Part shown: positions 1 to 13,382 of the stretch, piece after piece | Layout: each line of letters opens with the position of its first letter | Position numbering within the stretch: position 1 is the stretch's first letter | DNA from: Prostheceraeus crozeri | Lineage: Eukaryota; Platyhelminthes; Polycladida; Euryleptidae | DNA length: 64,000 bases | NCBI GenBank assembly: GCA_907163375.1 | Contig: CAJQUW010004413.1 | Span: 47,587 to 111,586, forward strand | Direction: 5' to 3' | Made by a program: the position numbers and the translations under genes | The notes under the pieces: generated by a model | What the model saw: the letters and a program-made list of their open reading frames with translations, nothing else | Databases searched by the model: none | What the model was told of the DNA's origin: nothing

Positions 1-271
1 TATTAATAGGCCCGGTTTCTATTAGAGGATATACGGTATAGAATGGCGGCTTCCAATGGTTGACAATCGAAAGGAACGGTACCCTGTCAGTGTGCTTTAC
101 AATTATTCATGGTTATTATCATTTTTCTTTATAACCATTTTGCTAAAGTAACTTGCAATAAATCGGCATACGGCAAGAATCTACAACTGCTGCAAACTTC
201 AGTAATTTGATTCTTCTAAGGATCTACACTACAGACTCTAAGCACCCACTCAGCAGACCATTTGTCAGAAA
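1..271. other. No recognisable feature
   Basis: AT-rich sequence with no exon, repeat or terminal repeat that I can recognise. Confidence 0.5.
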
Positions 272-415
272 AATCAGTATTTTGGCTGATGCTGCGTATT
301 ATCAGACGAATTTCCTGCTTATCAGACAATTTTTGTCTCATCGCACGGACTAATGTATTTTATTGCGTTTGCTGCATATCATACTACTTATGCCAAATAT
401 GTACACTTTTATCAA
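272..415 (+). repeat. Dispersed repeat R1, copy 1
   Basis: This stretch aligns by eye with 11524-11662 over roughly 140 bases. Shared blocks include GGCTGATGC near the start, a TGCTTATCA(G/A)ACAATTTTTGT block, and ATCGCA(C/G)GGACT, with small indels between them. No terminal repeats or coding sequence are evident. It is probably an old dispersed element of unknown class; the open frame here is short and matches nothing known to me. Confidence 0.6.
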
Positions 416-3400
416 AATTAGATGGTATCCTTGATAATTTTCAGTTATAAGAATATCCAATGTTTTAAATAAGTAGTGTTCTTTTTATAGACCTAGAGGC
501 ATGGCAAATACATGTCTGCATATTTCACGTATTGATGTCATCTATTAATTCTGTTTTTACAATGTTCTTCACAATTTTTAAGGGCATATAATATACTTCA
601 CTTAAATATAAGTTGCCGTAACGAATGACAACTTACAAGGTATCGAAGTGGTTCATAACTTGCAAATGATTGGAAGGGTGATTGGGTAGGACACAGTTAG
701 AACGAATATGATAAGGAGTGCCTAGATATAATTGGCTGGTGTTGAATCATTTCCTAGACTTCATTTTTTGAAAATTAGACAGCATTGTCTGATATTTTGT
801 CTGAGCATCATTTGTCTGATAGTGATGCCGTCAATGCCTTTCGTTCTCAAAAGGCCTTATAGTGGCGTCATCTCGCCGACACGACCATATTACATAATAC
901 GCAATCCACTGCTGTCTCATAATGCCTGAGCACACTGGCGCTGCAATGACGCCTGGCGTAAAGGTCGTCGATCGGAATTCGCCATTTAGCCCTGATTTTT
1001 TGTGTGGACCTTCCGATTAAAGGGTTTCAAGTCTCAGCTGGCACGCCATACTATCTGGTTGTACCAAGAATGAGGAGTGCCATGCCTATTGAACAGCGTG
1101 AAAGTCGGAGGCATTGACTTCGTTTCAGAATTGTGTTTTAATTCTATTGAAGGATGATACTGACTTCACAACAGTTGATAACTCACAAACTTTAATTTTT
1201 CCGGTCCCTGGTAATAAAATCTTCTAGAAAGACTGCTCAAGGCGTCAGGGATAAATCTTTGATGCTAGGTTTGTCGTCATTTAGAATTTATGATTTGATT
1301 ATGTGCTGAAACTCAGAGATATTGTGCTGGTTTATATATAAATGCTATCTTTGATAACTTTTGTATATTCGCGCTTTCTTTGAGTCTTTTGTTGTATTAA
1401 TGATCATTTTTGTTTTCAACACTTCAAAAAGCTTTTTCATGAGATGAAAATTTATGACGAAATACTTGTGTAATTCTAAAATGATTCTAAAAAGATCAAA
1501 GGAAGTAGTCAATCTCATCATTCAATGAGTGACATGATAAGCAGATGATGAAACTCAAACGTGCTGTCAGCTTAATAATTCAGCTTTTCCATGCTAGATC
1601 AATTTTGGAGTCGTGTTTCTGTCACGAAACAGAAATTCACGGGAAGTCAGGTCACACAACTGTTCATCGGATTGCATAATCGACCAAACACAAGGTGAAG
1701 CATACTGAAAAGAAGATTCAAAACACAAAAAAGGGTCAACATATCTTCAAAAGACAGTCAAGCCTTCTCAGCTAGTGAAATCAAACACATTTCGTGGTGG
1801 TGTACTTAATAATCGAGTTTGTAAATGAAATTGGTGGAATCACAGCTGATAATATGTTTGATAAAAATTCATCAACATCCCGTTAACCCCATCAGGAGCG
1901 GGCGATTTTTAGCGTCGTAGGACCCCTCAAATTTTCCATGTTCCGATGGATAAAACTTTTTGAAAACAGGGTTGCTGCATGTTTCGAATCTCCTTTTAGC
2001 ACCATAAATAGAAATTTGAACGTAAATATTGTCTTTTCATGTATTATTGCAGTTTTCTATCTTAAAAATGTCTCGTAATGACTTATTCGTTGCAAAGACA
2101 AGGTTGTGATATTTTCCTAATGCAATCTTTCGAGTGGTGATATATATTTTGAATCATTCTGTCGCTTTCATATCTAATTATCTGCATACGTACATGTAGG
2201 CCTATACTATATGTATATTACAGATGTGCAATTACATGACATGTGTGCTATTACATTACATGTGCAATTCTCATTTTGGGAGATAAGATCAATGTGTATG
2301 TTGACAATCTTGAATTGCACATGTATAAATATTATGCAAATATGATACAGAAACATTATATTAATATTCAATGCTACTCAAAATGGAAGCCATCAATTTT
2401 CTAAAAAGTACTTTTGAAAATGACTTTTGAAAGTGACTTTACAGCAAATCAATTTTGTCCACATTTTTTAGGAAACTTCAACATGCATACAAACTAAAAG
2501 TCAGAAAAAATTAAACTTCTATCTGACTTATTTTAGGAGGTGTAAAAGGAAGTTGATAGGGGGCTCCTCGGTCCTGATAGGATCAAAAGAAGTTGTGCTC
2601 CCTACTTCCTCCATATTAACGCAACATCAACATCTTGACTGGCCGCATTTTGTGACACCTTTTATTAATTTTTTTTCCCGACGCAAGATAGGCCAAGGAG
2701 ATTTCATTTGTCTCTAAGTGCCTTGAAATTTGTGATTTTTTGAATTTATTCAATGACTTCCAAGTGTTCAGGAAAGGATAAATGATTTCATGGCATACTT
2801 TAGGACTTTTGGGATTGAAACTATGTACAAACGGAATAACTTTTTCTTCATTGCTCTCCGTCCATGCAGTACTAAACATAGCGTCATATCAATCGCGTAA
2901 AACACAAATAATGGAATTCTACTGAATCTGGATGTTCGAGTCATATGCATTACTGTGCACTCATTGGCGAACACTCATCATCTTATCGCAGTCTTTGCCT
3001 GAATGCCATTATCTGCCGTTGGCTAATGTGTGACCTCTCTGAAAAGCAGCGAAGACAGTCACAATTGGGCTTCGCTTCCCTTTCTATATTTAGGTACCGC
3101 GCCTCGATCAACAATTGCAGATTTTGCCAATGAGGCAAGTAGAATTTCATGGCAAAAATTGGCGAAGGCAAAGCATTATGTCTATCGACGGGAAACCCGA
3201 GATTGACGTGGGCGTGCGCTCACTGAGGATCAATGCTCCGCCTGAACACACCACTACTAGCGAAGAAAACAGTTGTGATTCGGCACGCGCGGTAAAAATG
3301 TTCACTCTGAGCGTCTAATTTTAAGACGGAAAGCTGTGCGCAGCTATTACGAGAAGCCATCATGTTTAAATGAAATATAATGAATGGTGACACTTTCATT

Positions 3401-3768
3401 TTTATAGATGTTGGTAAATATTTTAGAATATGCGCTGAAGATCTCGCAGGCACGGGGAAGACGCCACTGCTTAAAATACTTTTATGGCGACGAGGTTTGA
3501 TGATATCCACAGACCTGGATCTACGTCGTATGGCCCATGCATTAAATACATGTATTCTATAAAGTTTGAAAATTACTATGTTCCATGGGGCATTAATGTC
3601 GGACAATGAAAATTATGCAAAATGTGTCATCACCAAGCCGTCAGTTTTAATCCTTGTAGCACAGAAGTTGCTGATCAGAAGTCGCTAAGATCATGCGACT
3701 TCCTAATTGTAGACGAATATAATTTTGCAGTAAATATATGGACAGATCTAGACGCGTAAGTAGACAAT
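416..3768. other. Unannotated AT-rich stretch
   Basis: No recognisable gene. The part at about 2980-3320 is less AT-rich and open on both strands (for example 3115-3318 plus, 3606-3220 minus), but neither frame resembles a known family and no convincing splice pair was seen. It may be a decayed element or an unrecognised exon. Confidence 0.4.
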
Positions 3769-3865
3769 GGAAATACCACATGAGATTTCTCGTTAAGCAG
3801 TGAACAAATAGTCGGGCGCTTCGGCCTATGTACATTGCTTACCATGAAATCTCATGTGGTATTCC
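3769..3865. repeat. Small fold-back element (hairpin of about 97 bp)
   Basis: The ends form a long inverted repeat: GGAAATACCACATGAGATTT at the left and its near-perfect complement ending GTGGTATTCC at the right. The pairing continues weakly inward (TAAGCA against TGCTTA). The loop is GC-richer. This looks like a miniature inverted-repeat element or a recent palindromic insertion. No clear target duplication was found. Confidence 0.6.
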
Positions 3866-5480
3866 TACATTACATTCTCTTTAAAAATTCGAAATTTGGA
3901 ATTCATACACTGAGGATGTGCGAACTACAACAAAGCACAACCCCTTCAAAAAAATAGATTATTTCTGAGCATCCACACAGTTACAATCCAGACTCATGTG
4001 CTATATACGTTGAATTCCAATTATTATTATGTTGGGAATTCAAATACAATAAAGTGAATGGATTTCGATGTCATTTGCTCTATTTGAAAATATCGATGCT
4101 TATTAGATAGTATGGTATAGAATATAGTTTACATATATACGTGAATATAGGTTATATACAATATAGTTTACCTATAGAATATAGTTTACATCATTGGATT
4201 TCAAATCAACTGATCTCATAGCAATACCAGTTAGCACAATACTATTTTCCCATAGACATAGACGTCAGCTGTACAAGGGCAACCTATTCAATGGTGCGGA
4301 TGATATTTCAAATCAATTCCTGTCCGTTTTAAATTTCAGGTGCGAGTGAGAAGTCATAAGACTTGAAACCGTAAAAGAAAGTTGAATAATTCTATCTTCC
4401 TCAGGTAAACAGCTTTCTAGCTTGAAACTAGAACGCTGAGTGAGCATAAATTATTTACTTGGCTATTGATTCGCTTGAGAAGGATTGAATAGTTTTCTTT
4501 CATCGATCGCACAAACTCTACTCGTGTTGTTACTTCCGATTTTGAAGTACAACTCTCAACGAATGGTTGATTATTCTAAGCTATCGGAGAAAGCATCGTC
4601 ATGAAATGGAGTTTCATATCTCGTTGATGAGAAACAGCACCGTGATAATTCATTTTCAGTTGTAGGAACAAGATCCTTTCAAAATTATTGTAGCAATTGA
4701 AATTCAAAGACTATTACGCAACCTGACGCATTGATTAGAAGGAAATAGGTCGAAAGAATAATTCAATCAGTGGGTAGCATATCGATTCGAGGCTCTTTGC
4801 GAACTCTACAACGTTCAGTTCCTGTGTCAGAGCATTTCGATATTCCGATTGGCAAATAATATGAAAGAAGAAAGTTGTTTGCCTGATGTATTCAACACTT
4901 CCTTTTTAGCTGATAGTCATCCGCGAAGTTAGCTGATCAATGATTGCGATGGAGCGAAACGAAATTATTTTGGCCTTTAAACGTTTCCTTACCTATCGAT
5001 TTCAAATCAAATTTTCTTCCGTCTTTATCTGACGCTTTGCCGATCTGACAAAAAAAGCAATTGAGGTCTAACATGCCATTATCAGCATTTGCGACTAATC
5101 CCCTTCTCCTGGAATGTTTACCAGTTGCGTTTATTTACAAGCACTGTGAATGAAGTATTCAAATCTGCTCATAATAAGACAAAGTACTAGGGTACAACAT
5201 GTGATGATAAAGGAAAATGGAAATTATATGATTGTTCCGGATGAAAAAAATTGATTTGCCGTGAGATTCTGCGTATAACTCAGAAACCGAATAGGAATTC
5301 GAAATTTCCAATGCTTTTACTTCAAACTTTCTAATGCCCCTAACTGAAGGAGAATTTTGAATTGGAAATACTTAATTCATGTGTGAATCATTCTATCTAT
5401 TATCTGATGCTAATATTGACAACAAAAGTATGTCGTAATATAATGACTATCTGAAGAGAATGAGAACTAATAAGTCAATA
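3866..5480. other. AT-rich stretch with local simple repeats
   Basis: No gene recognised. Around 4105-4195 the unit ATAGAATATAGTTTAC recurs three times in degenerate form, a short local tandem array. The rest shows nothing I can name. Confidence 0.5.
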
Positions 5481-5651
5481 AGACACCGACAACCTTGATT
5501 TCCGATAGCACTCGTCTGACCCAGGAATCGAAACGAATTGGTGTCATCAGCGTGGCCTATAGTGAAGAAGGTGTGAACTCTCCACCGCGGACCTTTGGTT
5601 CGTTTCATAGGTCAGGCTAGTGCGGTCGGCGAATCAAGGTTGTTGGTGTCT
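5481..5651. repeat. Fold-back element of about 171 bp
   Basis: The outer ~60 bases on each side are an imperfect inverted repeat. The left end starts AGACACCGACAACCTTGATT and the right end is its complement, ending GGTTGTTGGTGTCT. Only about 50 bases of loop remain. The arms are GC-richer than the flanks. It is a nonautonomous palindromic element with no coding sequence; its superfamily cannot be judged because no clean target duplication is visible. Confidence 0.7.
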
Positions 5652-8610
5652 TTTATAGACTTCATGCTTAATGAAACAGACTAATTGATTAACAGACAAT
5701 TAGATAGGAACATAAATTAAAGATTGTACTGAAGAAGACCAATGCAGAAAGTAAAGGCATCGACTATTCGTCTGACAGTAAATACAGAAGTATTGAAAAC
5801 ACTCATGTTGTAAAATACCAGCAGTCTATCTCACAAATTGAATGCAAAATAGATTCACAGACAAATATAATGCATTATAAAGCTTCTCATCTTCTACACT
5901 GAGGCAAAGTGCAGTGTCCACAATTAGATAAAATAGTCACACTCATGAAATAGAATAGTATTTCTTTGCTGTACTCCTTAAGGCGCACAATATGTATTAT
6001 TTTAATTTACACGCAAAGTGCAGAATACGTTTTATTAGGACCCTAGCACATGTTGCTTGGCTACCTCTTTATATCGTAATCAGCTTTAAATCTAGATTGA
6101 CATGATCACGCTAGCTTATTTATATCACAATTGATTTCATGAAAGCGATTTATACAATTAAAGATAATGATCTTTTTAATAGCAGTTGTGAGACGAATAC
6201 GTCTCCATTCGCTTCTGCAGTAGAGGAGGAGTGAAGCGTAGATGCCCCATGCGTCCTTAAATCACGCCTGGAACTATTATTAGTCAATCAAAATGATTTT
6301 CATCAAAGATATTTCATACAATTTAAGTGGTGCGATGGCAAGCTGTGACAATTCAAAATGAACTTTGATTGAGTGATGAAATGTCAGTTCTCATTACTTC
6401 TAGTGAATGTCAAAAATTCTTATAATCCCCATAAAATTCTTATACGCGTGTAGATCCATGGGTACACCCGCAGAATCCCCATGCCCACGGCAACTCTGCA
6501 TAAAAGTCTGATGCATGAATCGACCGGATCCATGACCAGCCTGAAAATTCCAGATTAAATATATTTATATTCGAAAGTTTTATCCATGTAATGATTCCGT
6601 TCATTCTTATAAGACAACTACGAGAGACAAATTCTCATTATGGTCGATCAGGTTTTATTCTTTATTGATATTTGAATGATAATTGATGTACAACAATCCT
6701 GATCTTCGGTTCTGCATGCATGAATGATAAATGCAAGCTTCCATTGAGGTCAAATTAAAGTGTCAAAGCATCGTAATATTTGTCTGGAAATCGAATTGAT
6801 CATGTGAAACTACGGGTGTCTGTCTGAACAGTTCAATTGATTTTCCCTGATTGCATGGAGTTTCATTGTTGGGTACAGATTGCTGGTTGATATATTTTGA
6901 GATGATTGTCAATAAAATAAGAGATCAGGATTTAGAAGGAAGAATACTTTGAGCACGTTCTCAACATGGAAATAATGAAACATCCGCAATCCTTTGCAAA
7001 ACATTCATGAAGATTTAGTCTCAGTAGCTTTGAAAGAACTGAAATAATGGCACACAATAGGAATTGTCCGTAACAGATGTAGCTGGAAGTGAGATAAGAT
7101 AATTTTGGCTGATTCCTTTGTTGACAGTTCATTCAATTGTTTTATTCCACCAAAAATGGTAGCGCTATTTTTTAAACAGAAGTACATGTATAATTATATG
7201 GCGATCAAAAACAAGTTTATTTCAGCCGGACATGTTTCAGTAATGACCATGACCATGACCATCTTCAGCGGACAAATCGCGTGAAATAAAGTAGAATTCG
7301 TCCTTTATATGAAAAAAATTAAAAACATAAAATTGAATAAAATTTACAATTGCTATCAGTCAGACAATCCGAGGTAGAGCGAGTGATATCCATTCTGTTC
7401 ATTGGACAGGCATTTTGCATCTTGTTTAATGAATATTGTCTAAATACTAATATGAATATACTAATATGAATCAGTTTTATGGAAATTTAGTTCCAGTCAC
7501 AAATATACAGTACATTGCCTAAATGCATAGAATTCAGCTTTTGGTCGTTCTGAACACATGTAAAATGCACAGCTACGTATGCAATGCAGACATTCACTGA
7601 ATTTTCAGTAAATATGCAGGCAATCTAAGGCATATCGCTAAGGTTTTTATGGGCGAAATCTTCAGATTAAGTTGAATTCAGTGGACCCCGAAGGTATATT
7701 TTTCTATTTCACTTTTTCTGCTGATGATATATCAACCGCTCATGCCCATGTAAAATCATCATTTTTGACAGTGAATCTGTATGTGCTACTTCATTTCAAT
7801 TGAATCAGTAGAAGTATGGTAGATAGGTCAAAGGGGTCCACTGGTGTAGAAATTCCAATAACAAAATTTTTGCTGAGATGAAAAATGATTTTGTGCATGT
7901 CCACGATGGTGCAGAAAGAGTGAAAACAATTTATTCATTGTTTATATCATGCTCGTGCATGTGCTTTATGTTAGAAGATCACAGAATGTGAATATTTTGC
8001 TTTCGCACATGATCGTGCATGACTGGCTGGCCTACATGAACAAATCAACATAAATCAATGTTCAAAATGAAAGCTATCGTTATATTCATAATTCAACACT
8101 AAAAAGAGACTGTTGGCAAAGCTATCACAACAGCAATTGATGATTTTGAGATCTCCACAGCAGTTTGAGAGTCTTAAAATGCTGCCATTATGGCCAAGTT
8201 TAGGCCTATTTCCGATTGAAATGAAAAATTTGAAGAATTGCTAAATGTGAGGGTCATGCTGCATGGGATCTGAGCTATCTGAGGCTATATGGTGACAGCA
8301 AACATCCGCCTCTTAGTGCAACTGATACTGCGCTAAATGTCGTTGAATTTCAAAAACATCACGTTTTTGCATGTGTTTATTGAAAGGGCTGAACATAATT
8401 GTTTTACTTAAAATCAACTTTCCTAATGATTTGTTTTCGATTCTAGCACGTAAAATAAGACTTTGCAAAAGGGGTCCACTGGACCCCCCCCCTCAGGTTT
8501 CAGAGGGTGTGAAAAAGCTCAGGTCTCTGAGCGTTAATTTCCCTATCTGTGAAATAAAGAGAAATAAAGAATAGTGTAAATACATGTAATGCATGACATG
8601 CAGCAGTGTA
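5652..8610. other. Unannotated stretch
   Basis: No gene or large repeat recognised. A short run of ACCATG repeats lies near 7245-7263. The GGGGTCCACTGG motif occurs near 7832 and again near 8472, where it leads into a run of nine to ten C. Nothing else stood out. Confidence 0.45.
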
Positions 8611-8616
8611 TTTATT
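8611..8616 (-). promoter_or_regulatory. Possible poly(A) signal AATAAA
   Basis: AATAAA on the minus strand lies about 140 nt downstream of the stop codon of the candidate terminal exon at 8962-8755. The spacing suits a short 3' UTR. The hexamer is common in AT-rich DNA, so it only supports the exon call as part of the set. Confidence 0.35.
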
Positions 8617-8754
8617 CAATAGAGACGTAGGAGGACTAGAGAAGACGCTCTTAGTGCACGAATTTGCTTGACGTTGGCGGACGGCGACTCTTTCTGTGAT
8701 GGACAAGTGAAGACGATCTTCAGCCAGTTCGCATGTACACTGAGTCCTTTGTCT

Positions 8755-8962
8755 TTAGTAAGAATTCTTCATTTCCTTGTTATAGCATGTCATAAGGTGA
8801 TAAGGTATAAGGCCTATAGTTCTTGTATTTGAAGTTGCAGGACAGTTTGGTACATGGTCTTTCTTCCTGAAGACATCTTTCACATTTACCACTGTACCCT
8901 GCTCAACAAGGACAAGAAAGTATTCCTCTTCAGAGAGGTGAGCATGGCATAAGATAGTTGTT
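8755..8962 (-). CDS. Candidate 3' terminal exon, possibly of synapsin
   Basis: A minus-strand frame runs without a stop from just inside an AG at 8963-8964 to a TAA at 8757-8755. It gives about 69 residues, including the segments LSEEEYFLVLVEQG and CYNKEMKNSY. The AG leaves one base that completes the codon begun by the last two bases of the synapsin exon at 9201-9092, so the two join in phase across a 129-bp intron. The acceptor has a weak pyrimidine tract. The residues do not match synapsin domain E or any family I recognise. It could be a lineage-specific synapsin tail, the end of another gene, or a transposon remnant. Confidence 0.35.
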
Positions 8963-9091
8963 CTGGCTTATTCATGAAGTTATTTCTTTACAAGATGACT
9001 TCAACTACAGGTTTGCACCTGTTCACCACGCCTCCCCTTCTGACATCATGAATTTTTCAAGAGTGTAACAAATATGGAAATGAGAACTCAC

Positions 9092-9201
9092 GTCATTACT
9101 GGTTTGCAAAACATCTGCATGCGATGTAGAACAACGTCTGCTATCACCCTTCGATCTTCCTCCTGTGTTTCACCAAGCAAGTTGAGATCAGAACCTGTAA
9201 C
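9092..9201 (-). CDS. SYN: Synapsin exon, end of C domain
   Basis: The exon is bounded by CAG before 9201 and the donor GTGAGT after 9092. It encodes 36 codons plus two bases, starting VTGSDLNLLGETQEEDRR and ending HRMQMFCKPVM. This aligns with the synapsin segment VxGSxMPLIGxHQxEDxQ followed by the final helix of the C domain. It begins at a codon boundary and follows the exon at 13485-13383 directly. If the donor were not used, a TGA would follow one codon later, giving a tail-less form. Confidence 0.88.
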
Positions 9202-9725
9202 CTGAAGAAATAACAAGTTTCATTTTCAGATCAATTAGCTACAAGAGTGAAAATTATTAATTAACTTTATTAATAAAGCTAACCCTAATTTGTAAATTAA
9301 GCTAGCCCTAATTTTTAAGCCTTACACAAAAAATCGCTGGATTTGATCCACTGAAAGGTCAGTTTTTATGACCTAAGCTTATATTGAAAAACTGTTTTTG
9401 AAGATCTAAAATTTTGCCACTTTTCGCTAACATTTTGTACTGTAACTTTCAACAGAGCGCCTCAACGTTCGAATGTGCGTACAGAATTATGCAAAATTGC
9501 ATCGATGCATCAAATCATGATCATCTGTTAAATGAAAGACATCGTATACAGCATTGGAAATTCAAATGTAATACGTAAATACTACTTATTAAACCTTTTT
9601 CAGTAGAGTAGACAATTTTCTGATTTTGAATTTATTTAAAACTGCAAAATACTGTAGAATGCCTAGCGATTTTAGAAAAATGATAGATAATTAACCGGGA
9701 TATTAGAGTAGCGTAGATATTAGAT

Positions 9726-10252
9726 CACAGAATTTTATATTTTGTCTATCTGCTTCGTTTTGTTAGAAGTGTGATTAATACGAAATCGCCGCCACATCGA
9801 GGAACCTATTAAGTGGGCAAAAAGGAATTCCTAATACCTTACAGAGATAGGAAAAAAGTCGTGCGTCGCCTGCGGATCAATGTGAGTTCCAGCAAAGTGC
9901 TTCGATTGCCAGAATTCCTTCAGATTCGAAGAATTCAGATCATTGCGCACAAGTTTTCTTCATAATGTTGGCCCTTCCCATCGTTATTAAACAAAGTAGC
10001 AGACGCACGAAAATTAGTTAGTTCACTTGATGTTTTCACATCCTCTCATCGACATTTCTCACTGTATAGTGCATGCACTGAATCGAATGTTAGCCAGACG
10101 TGTGCTTTGGTGTGTGCGAAGTGATATCACAGCACGCACGCATCTCTCACTGGCTCTGGTGTCCTCTGCTGACAGCTTATTGTTTGCCATTTCCAATAGC
10201 AAGCGATACACGAATTATCCATTCGAGAAGGAGCAAGTTGTCTAATTCAGTA
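9726..10252 (+). mobile_element. Family M element, copy G (subfamily 2)
   Basis: The left end begins CACAGAATTTTA and the right end closes with GTCTAATTCAGTA, a diverged version of the family's inverted ends CACAGAATTAGAC. The first ~300 bases match the other Family M copies: TTAAGTGGGCAAAAAGGAATT, the AGATAGGAAAA...GTCGTGCGTCGC block and TCAGATTCGAAGAATTCAGA. The second half matches only copy F (39722-40222), so G and F form a subfamily. There is no coding sequence. No clear target duplication survives, which fits an old copy. Confidence 0.75.
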
Positions 10253-11523
10253 ATTTTGTGATGTGCCATTTCAATTTTAATGTTACATATTACTCTTCCT
10301 TTCTAGGAAACCGACGCGCGCGCAGATGAATCTAATTCTGTGCTGGATAGAGAGATGGCCTTGTGTATACGGAGCAGGAACTTCACTTCGCTGACAATTG
10401 ACATGAAATAGTTTACGGACACATAGTAAGAACAAAAAATGGCTGGCTGAAACAAAAGCGAGCGATTGAATTTGCTAGAACATGGAGATAATATCAAAAT
10501 AAAATGTATGGATGATCAGTAAATTATTGTAAGTCAAAGATGAATAAAGTAAACTATCCGAAACCATGTGAGATTCGTTTATTAAAAGACATTTATTTAC
10601 TGCGAAGCACTTTTGTGATCTGCTACCGACGCTATTCAATCAATATTCCCCGACGAAGCCATTCCGCTGTAAGTTGATTGCCGTCTGGAAAATCCAATTA
10701 CGTTAAATGTTAGATACTTACGTGTATTACGAATTCCGAATCAAATTGTTAAGAATCTGTTTTGGGAATATGCTGCTGTTGTCTTTCAACAAAGCTGAAA
10801 GTTGTTACTGCTATTACTTTGCGCGAATTCGAAGTGTTTCGCCTCATAGGACAAATTGGTTTGGCGGAAAACCGAAACGTTTCTGTCCTTTTGCAGCAAT
10901 TCCTTCGGCAATGAATTGAACTTGCGATAACTGCAAATTCAACTTTAAGTATAATTTTCCGTATTTTATTCTTTGATAAATAAATGTAATTAAATAACAG
11001 ATTGCGTGATACAATATTGCAGATTAAGTGCTTGATATCATGAACATATTGACTGGCAAGTTTAAAGTTCCCTTTAATAAAATGAAAATAAAATCCGAGA
11101 TGAAGTCATGGCTTATGGCATGGCAGGGACTTTTTACGTGTGAATATGTAGCGATATGCAATGGAAATTTGATGATATGAAGCTTGGTAATTGTAAGAAA
11201 ATCTCAATCCATGGTCTGGGCCGGGATTGTTGATGCGACATTAGGTGTCAAGTCAATGTCAGCAATTTACGTGCATCAGGGTTGAATCTGGACCCGGACG
11301 ACCTGGAGGTTTCGGGTCAGGCAGACACGCGGACCCGACAAACCCTAGCACGCTGGACCGGACGGCCCCGCGGACCCGGAAATTTTATCAGGTAGACTTA
11401 ATTCAAATAATCAGGTAGATGCTCTTAATGCTGGACGAATGCTCAGGTTAACATATGCGCTCCACGTGAATTCGTATCACTGTAAAATTGTACATAGATA
11501 TTTGACAGATATTTTGACATTCG
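10253..11523. other. Unannotated stretch with a GC-rich patch
   Basis: Nothing recognised except a GC-rich patch at about 11280-11390 in which GGACCCGG-like motifs recur several times in AT-rich surroundings. It may be the end of an otherwise lost element. Confidence 0.4.
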
Positions 11524-11662
11524 AATCAGCATTTAGGCTGATGCAACGTGTCAACATACGACTTTCATGCTTATCAAACAATTTTTGTTTGATCGCAGGG
11601 ACTTATTTGCATCATGTATATTAGTGCATATTACACTGCTTATAGTTGTCATGTCAACTTTT
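11524..11662 (+). repeat. Dispersed repeat R1, copy 2
   Basis: This is the partner of 272-415, in the same orientation. The shared blocks are the GGCTGATGC core, the CTTATCA(A/G)ACAATTTTTGT block and ATCGCAGGGACT. It has no coding content. Confidence 0.6.
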
Positions 11663-13382
11663 AGAGGTAATCTTCAAAAATGCACATTCGCTGTGCATAC
11701 TTGGACTTTTTTTCTTTTACATGTTCTTTTCATTTAAGGGCCTCATCCAAAGGGCACAAAAAAGTGTAGACGACCACAGAAGTCAACTGATAGAATCAAT
11801 GATTCCACATATCGTTGCTCTGTATAAAAGATCTGTAATTACAAGTGCTCCGCAAAAACGCATCAAAATCTTCGTCTTTCCACCATCCATCTTTCCAGCC
11901 CACTTTAATTTATTTGAGACTTTTGCTCAATCGTGCTGTCATATACGCGATATAATGCATTTATCATATCATCAGCATATTATTCAAGCGTTGTAGAGGT
12001 ATTAAACACAGGTTGCAGGGTTGAGACATACACACCAAAATGGTATGGACCCAAGATGTTGTGCGCTACTGTATTAATGTGTCGAACATCGATATTTTGT
12101 CCGTTCAAGCGCACTCTCTGATGTCGATGAAAAAGACAGTTTTCCAGCAAAAGGATAAATTCATTTGTCTAGTCTTGCATAGCAGCGTCATGATAAACAT
12201 GCATCGTCATAGGCTTTATAGACAAATCAAAACTGAGAAAAGCGGTTGCGCTTATGTTGAAGTCGTCGGTGTGTCTCGTCAAAGTGTCATGAGCAGCAGG
12301 GACTGCATGAGTTGTTAATAAATTCCTCCTCACTCCAAATTGATTCTCTCACAAAATCAGAGTCAATCGAGCTCTGAGACTGCTCAAGACAATCCATTCC
12401 ATCAATTTTGCAGGAACAGACAGTAGGCTGATTGTTCAGAAATCGTGTGGAACCGGAGAAATATCGGCGAAATTAAACAAGGCAGGAACCTTTCTTTGTG
12501 GAAGACTTTCGAACAAGAAATGAAATCTAATTAAAATAAAATTATAGATCTGCAAGAGTAATGGCCGACTTTTTGTCTAAAAGTCTTGGAACAGAGTCAC
12601 TTCCAGTTGACTTGGCAGGTAGGTGAGACAACTTTTGCAAACATTCACAACATCAAAAGACGAGAACCAGTCATCATCTCCCATATCATCGCTTATAAAT
12701 TGACTGAATGCTGCATTCATTGCATTGCAAAACTCATCATTGATAGAATTAAGCAATTGGTACGGAGAGGAAGTGTCCTTCAACTACGGAATCAACTATT
12801 CCAAACAGTGACTGAGTCATATGTGCTTAGGTTTGAATAGCGGAATTAGACTGCACAATTTTGAAAAATATAAAGAAATGAAAGATCTCTTGAATCCGGG
12901 TCCTTCCGATATTCAAACCTAAATACGGAATCAACAGATTTTGTTATTTAACAAGCTCTATGTCAAGGAAAGACCATAAACCGAATATGAACTCCAACTC
13001 CAACCTACCGTCGAAGCAATAAGGTATTTGCAAATATCAAGGCTATCAGAATAAATAGCCTCAAATAATTCTACTCAGAGTCAGATTGCAAATAAAATGA
13101 AAAGAACATGGATGGATCAGAAGAATATCTTCAGATTTTAGAGAATTTCCGTGTAGGCCTACAGTGGATTCAAAGAGCACAATCTAATCAAACTGGATTG
13201 CAGTTATTTATGACTATTAAGACATGGTAGCAATGAAAATCTTACTCTATGCGCAGATGGAAGCAAGGTTAAAATAATGCCTAAATATCAAGCTGGAATC
13301 ACCAATTGAGACAAAGAAGTGTGCATCAGTTTCAGTACTGATCAATTTCATGTTTTCTATTGTGGTATACGTGAACACTTAC
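11663..13382. other. Intronic stretch with decayed open frames
   Basis: This lies inside the synapsin intron between the exons at 13485-13383 and 9201-9092. A minus-strand open frame at 12783-12577 has an acidic, protein-like composition (FISDDMGDDDWFSSF) but a non-ATG start, and it matches no family I know. Plus-strand frames at 11646-11996 and 12040-12318 look like chance or decayed reading frames. Confidence 0.4.

Noticed and set aside
3220-3606. Minus-strand open frame of 128 codons as a gene
   Set aside because: It overlaps several other open frames on both strands, has no family resemblance and no splice or start support.
7245-7263. ACCATG run as a functional repeat array
   Set aside because: Only about three units, which is too short to mean anything.
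8870-8940. Plus-strand exon with acceptor GTTGCAG and donor GTGAGC
   Set aside because: The open frame on the minus strand is longer, ends in a stop followed by a poly(A) signal, and fits the phase of the synapsin exon. The plus-strand reading is its shadow.
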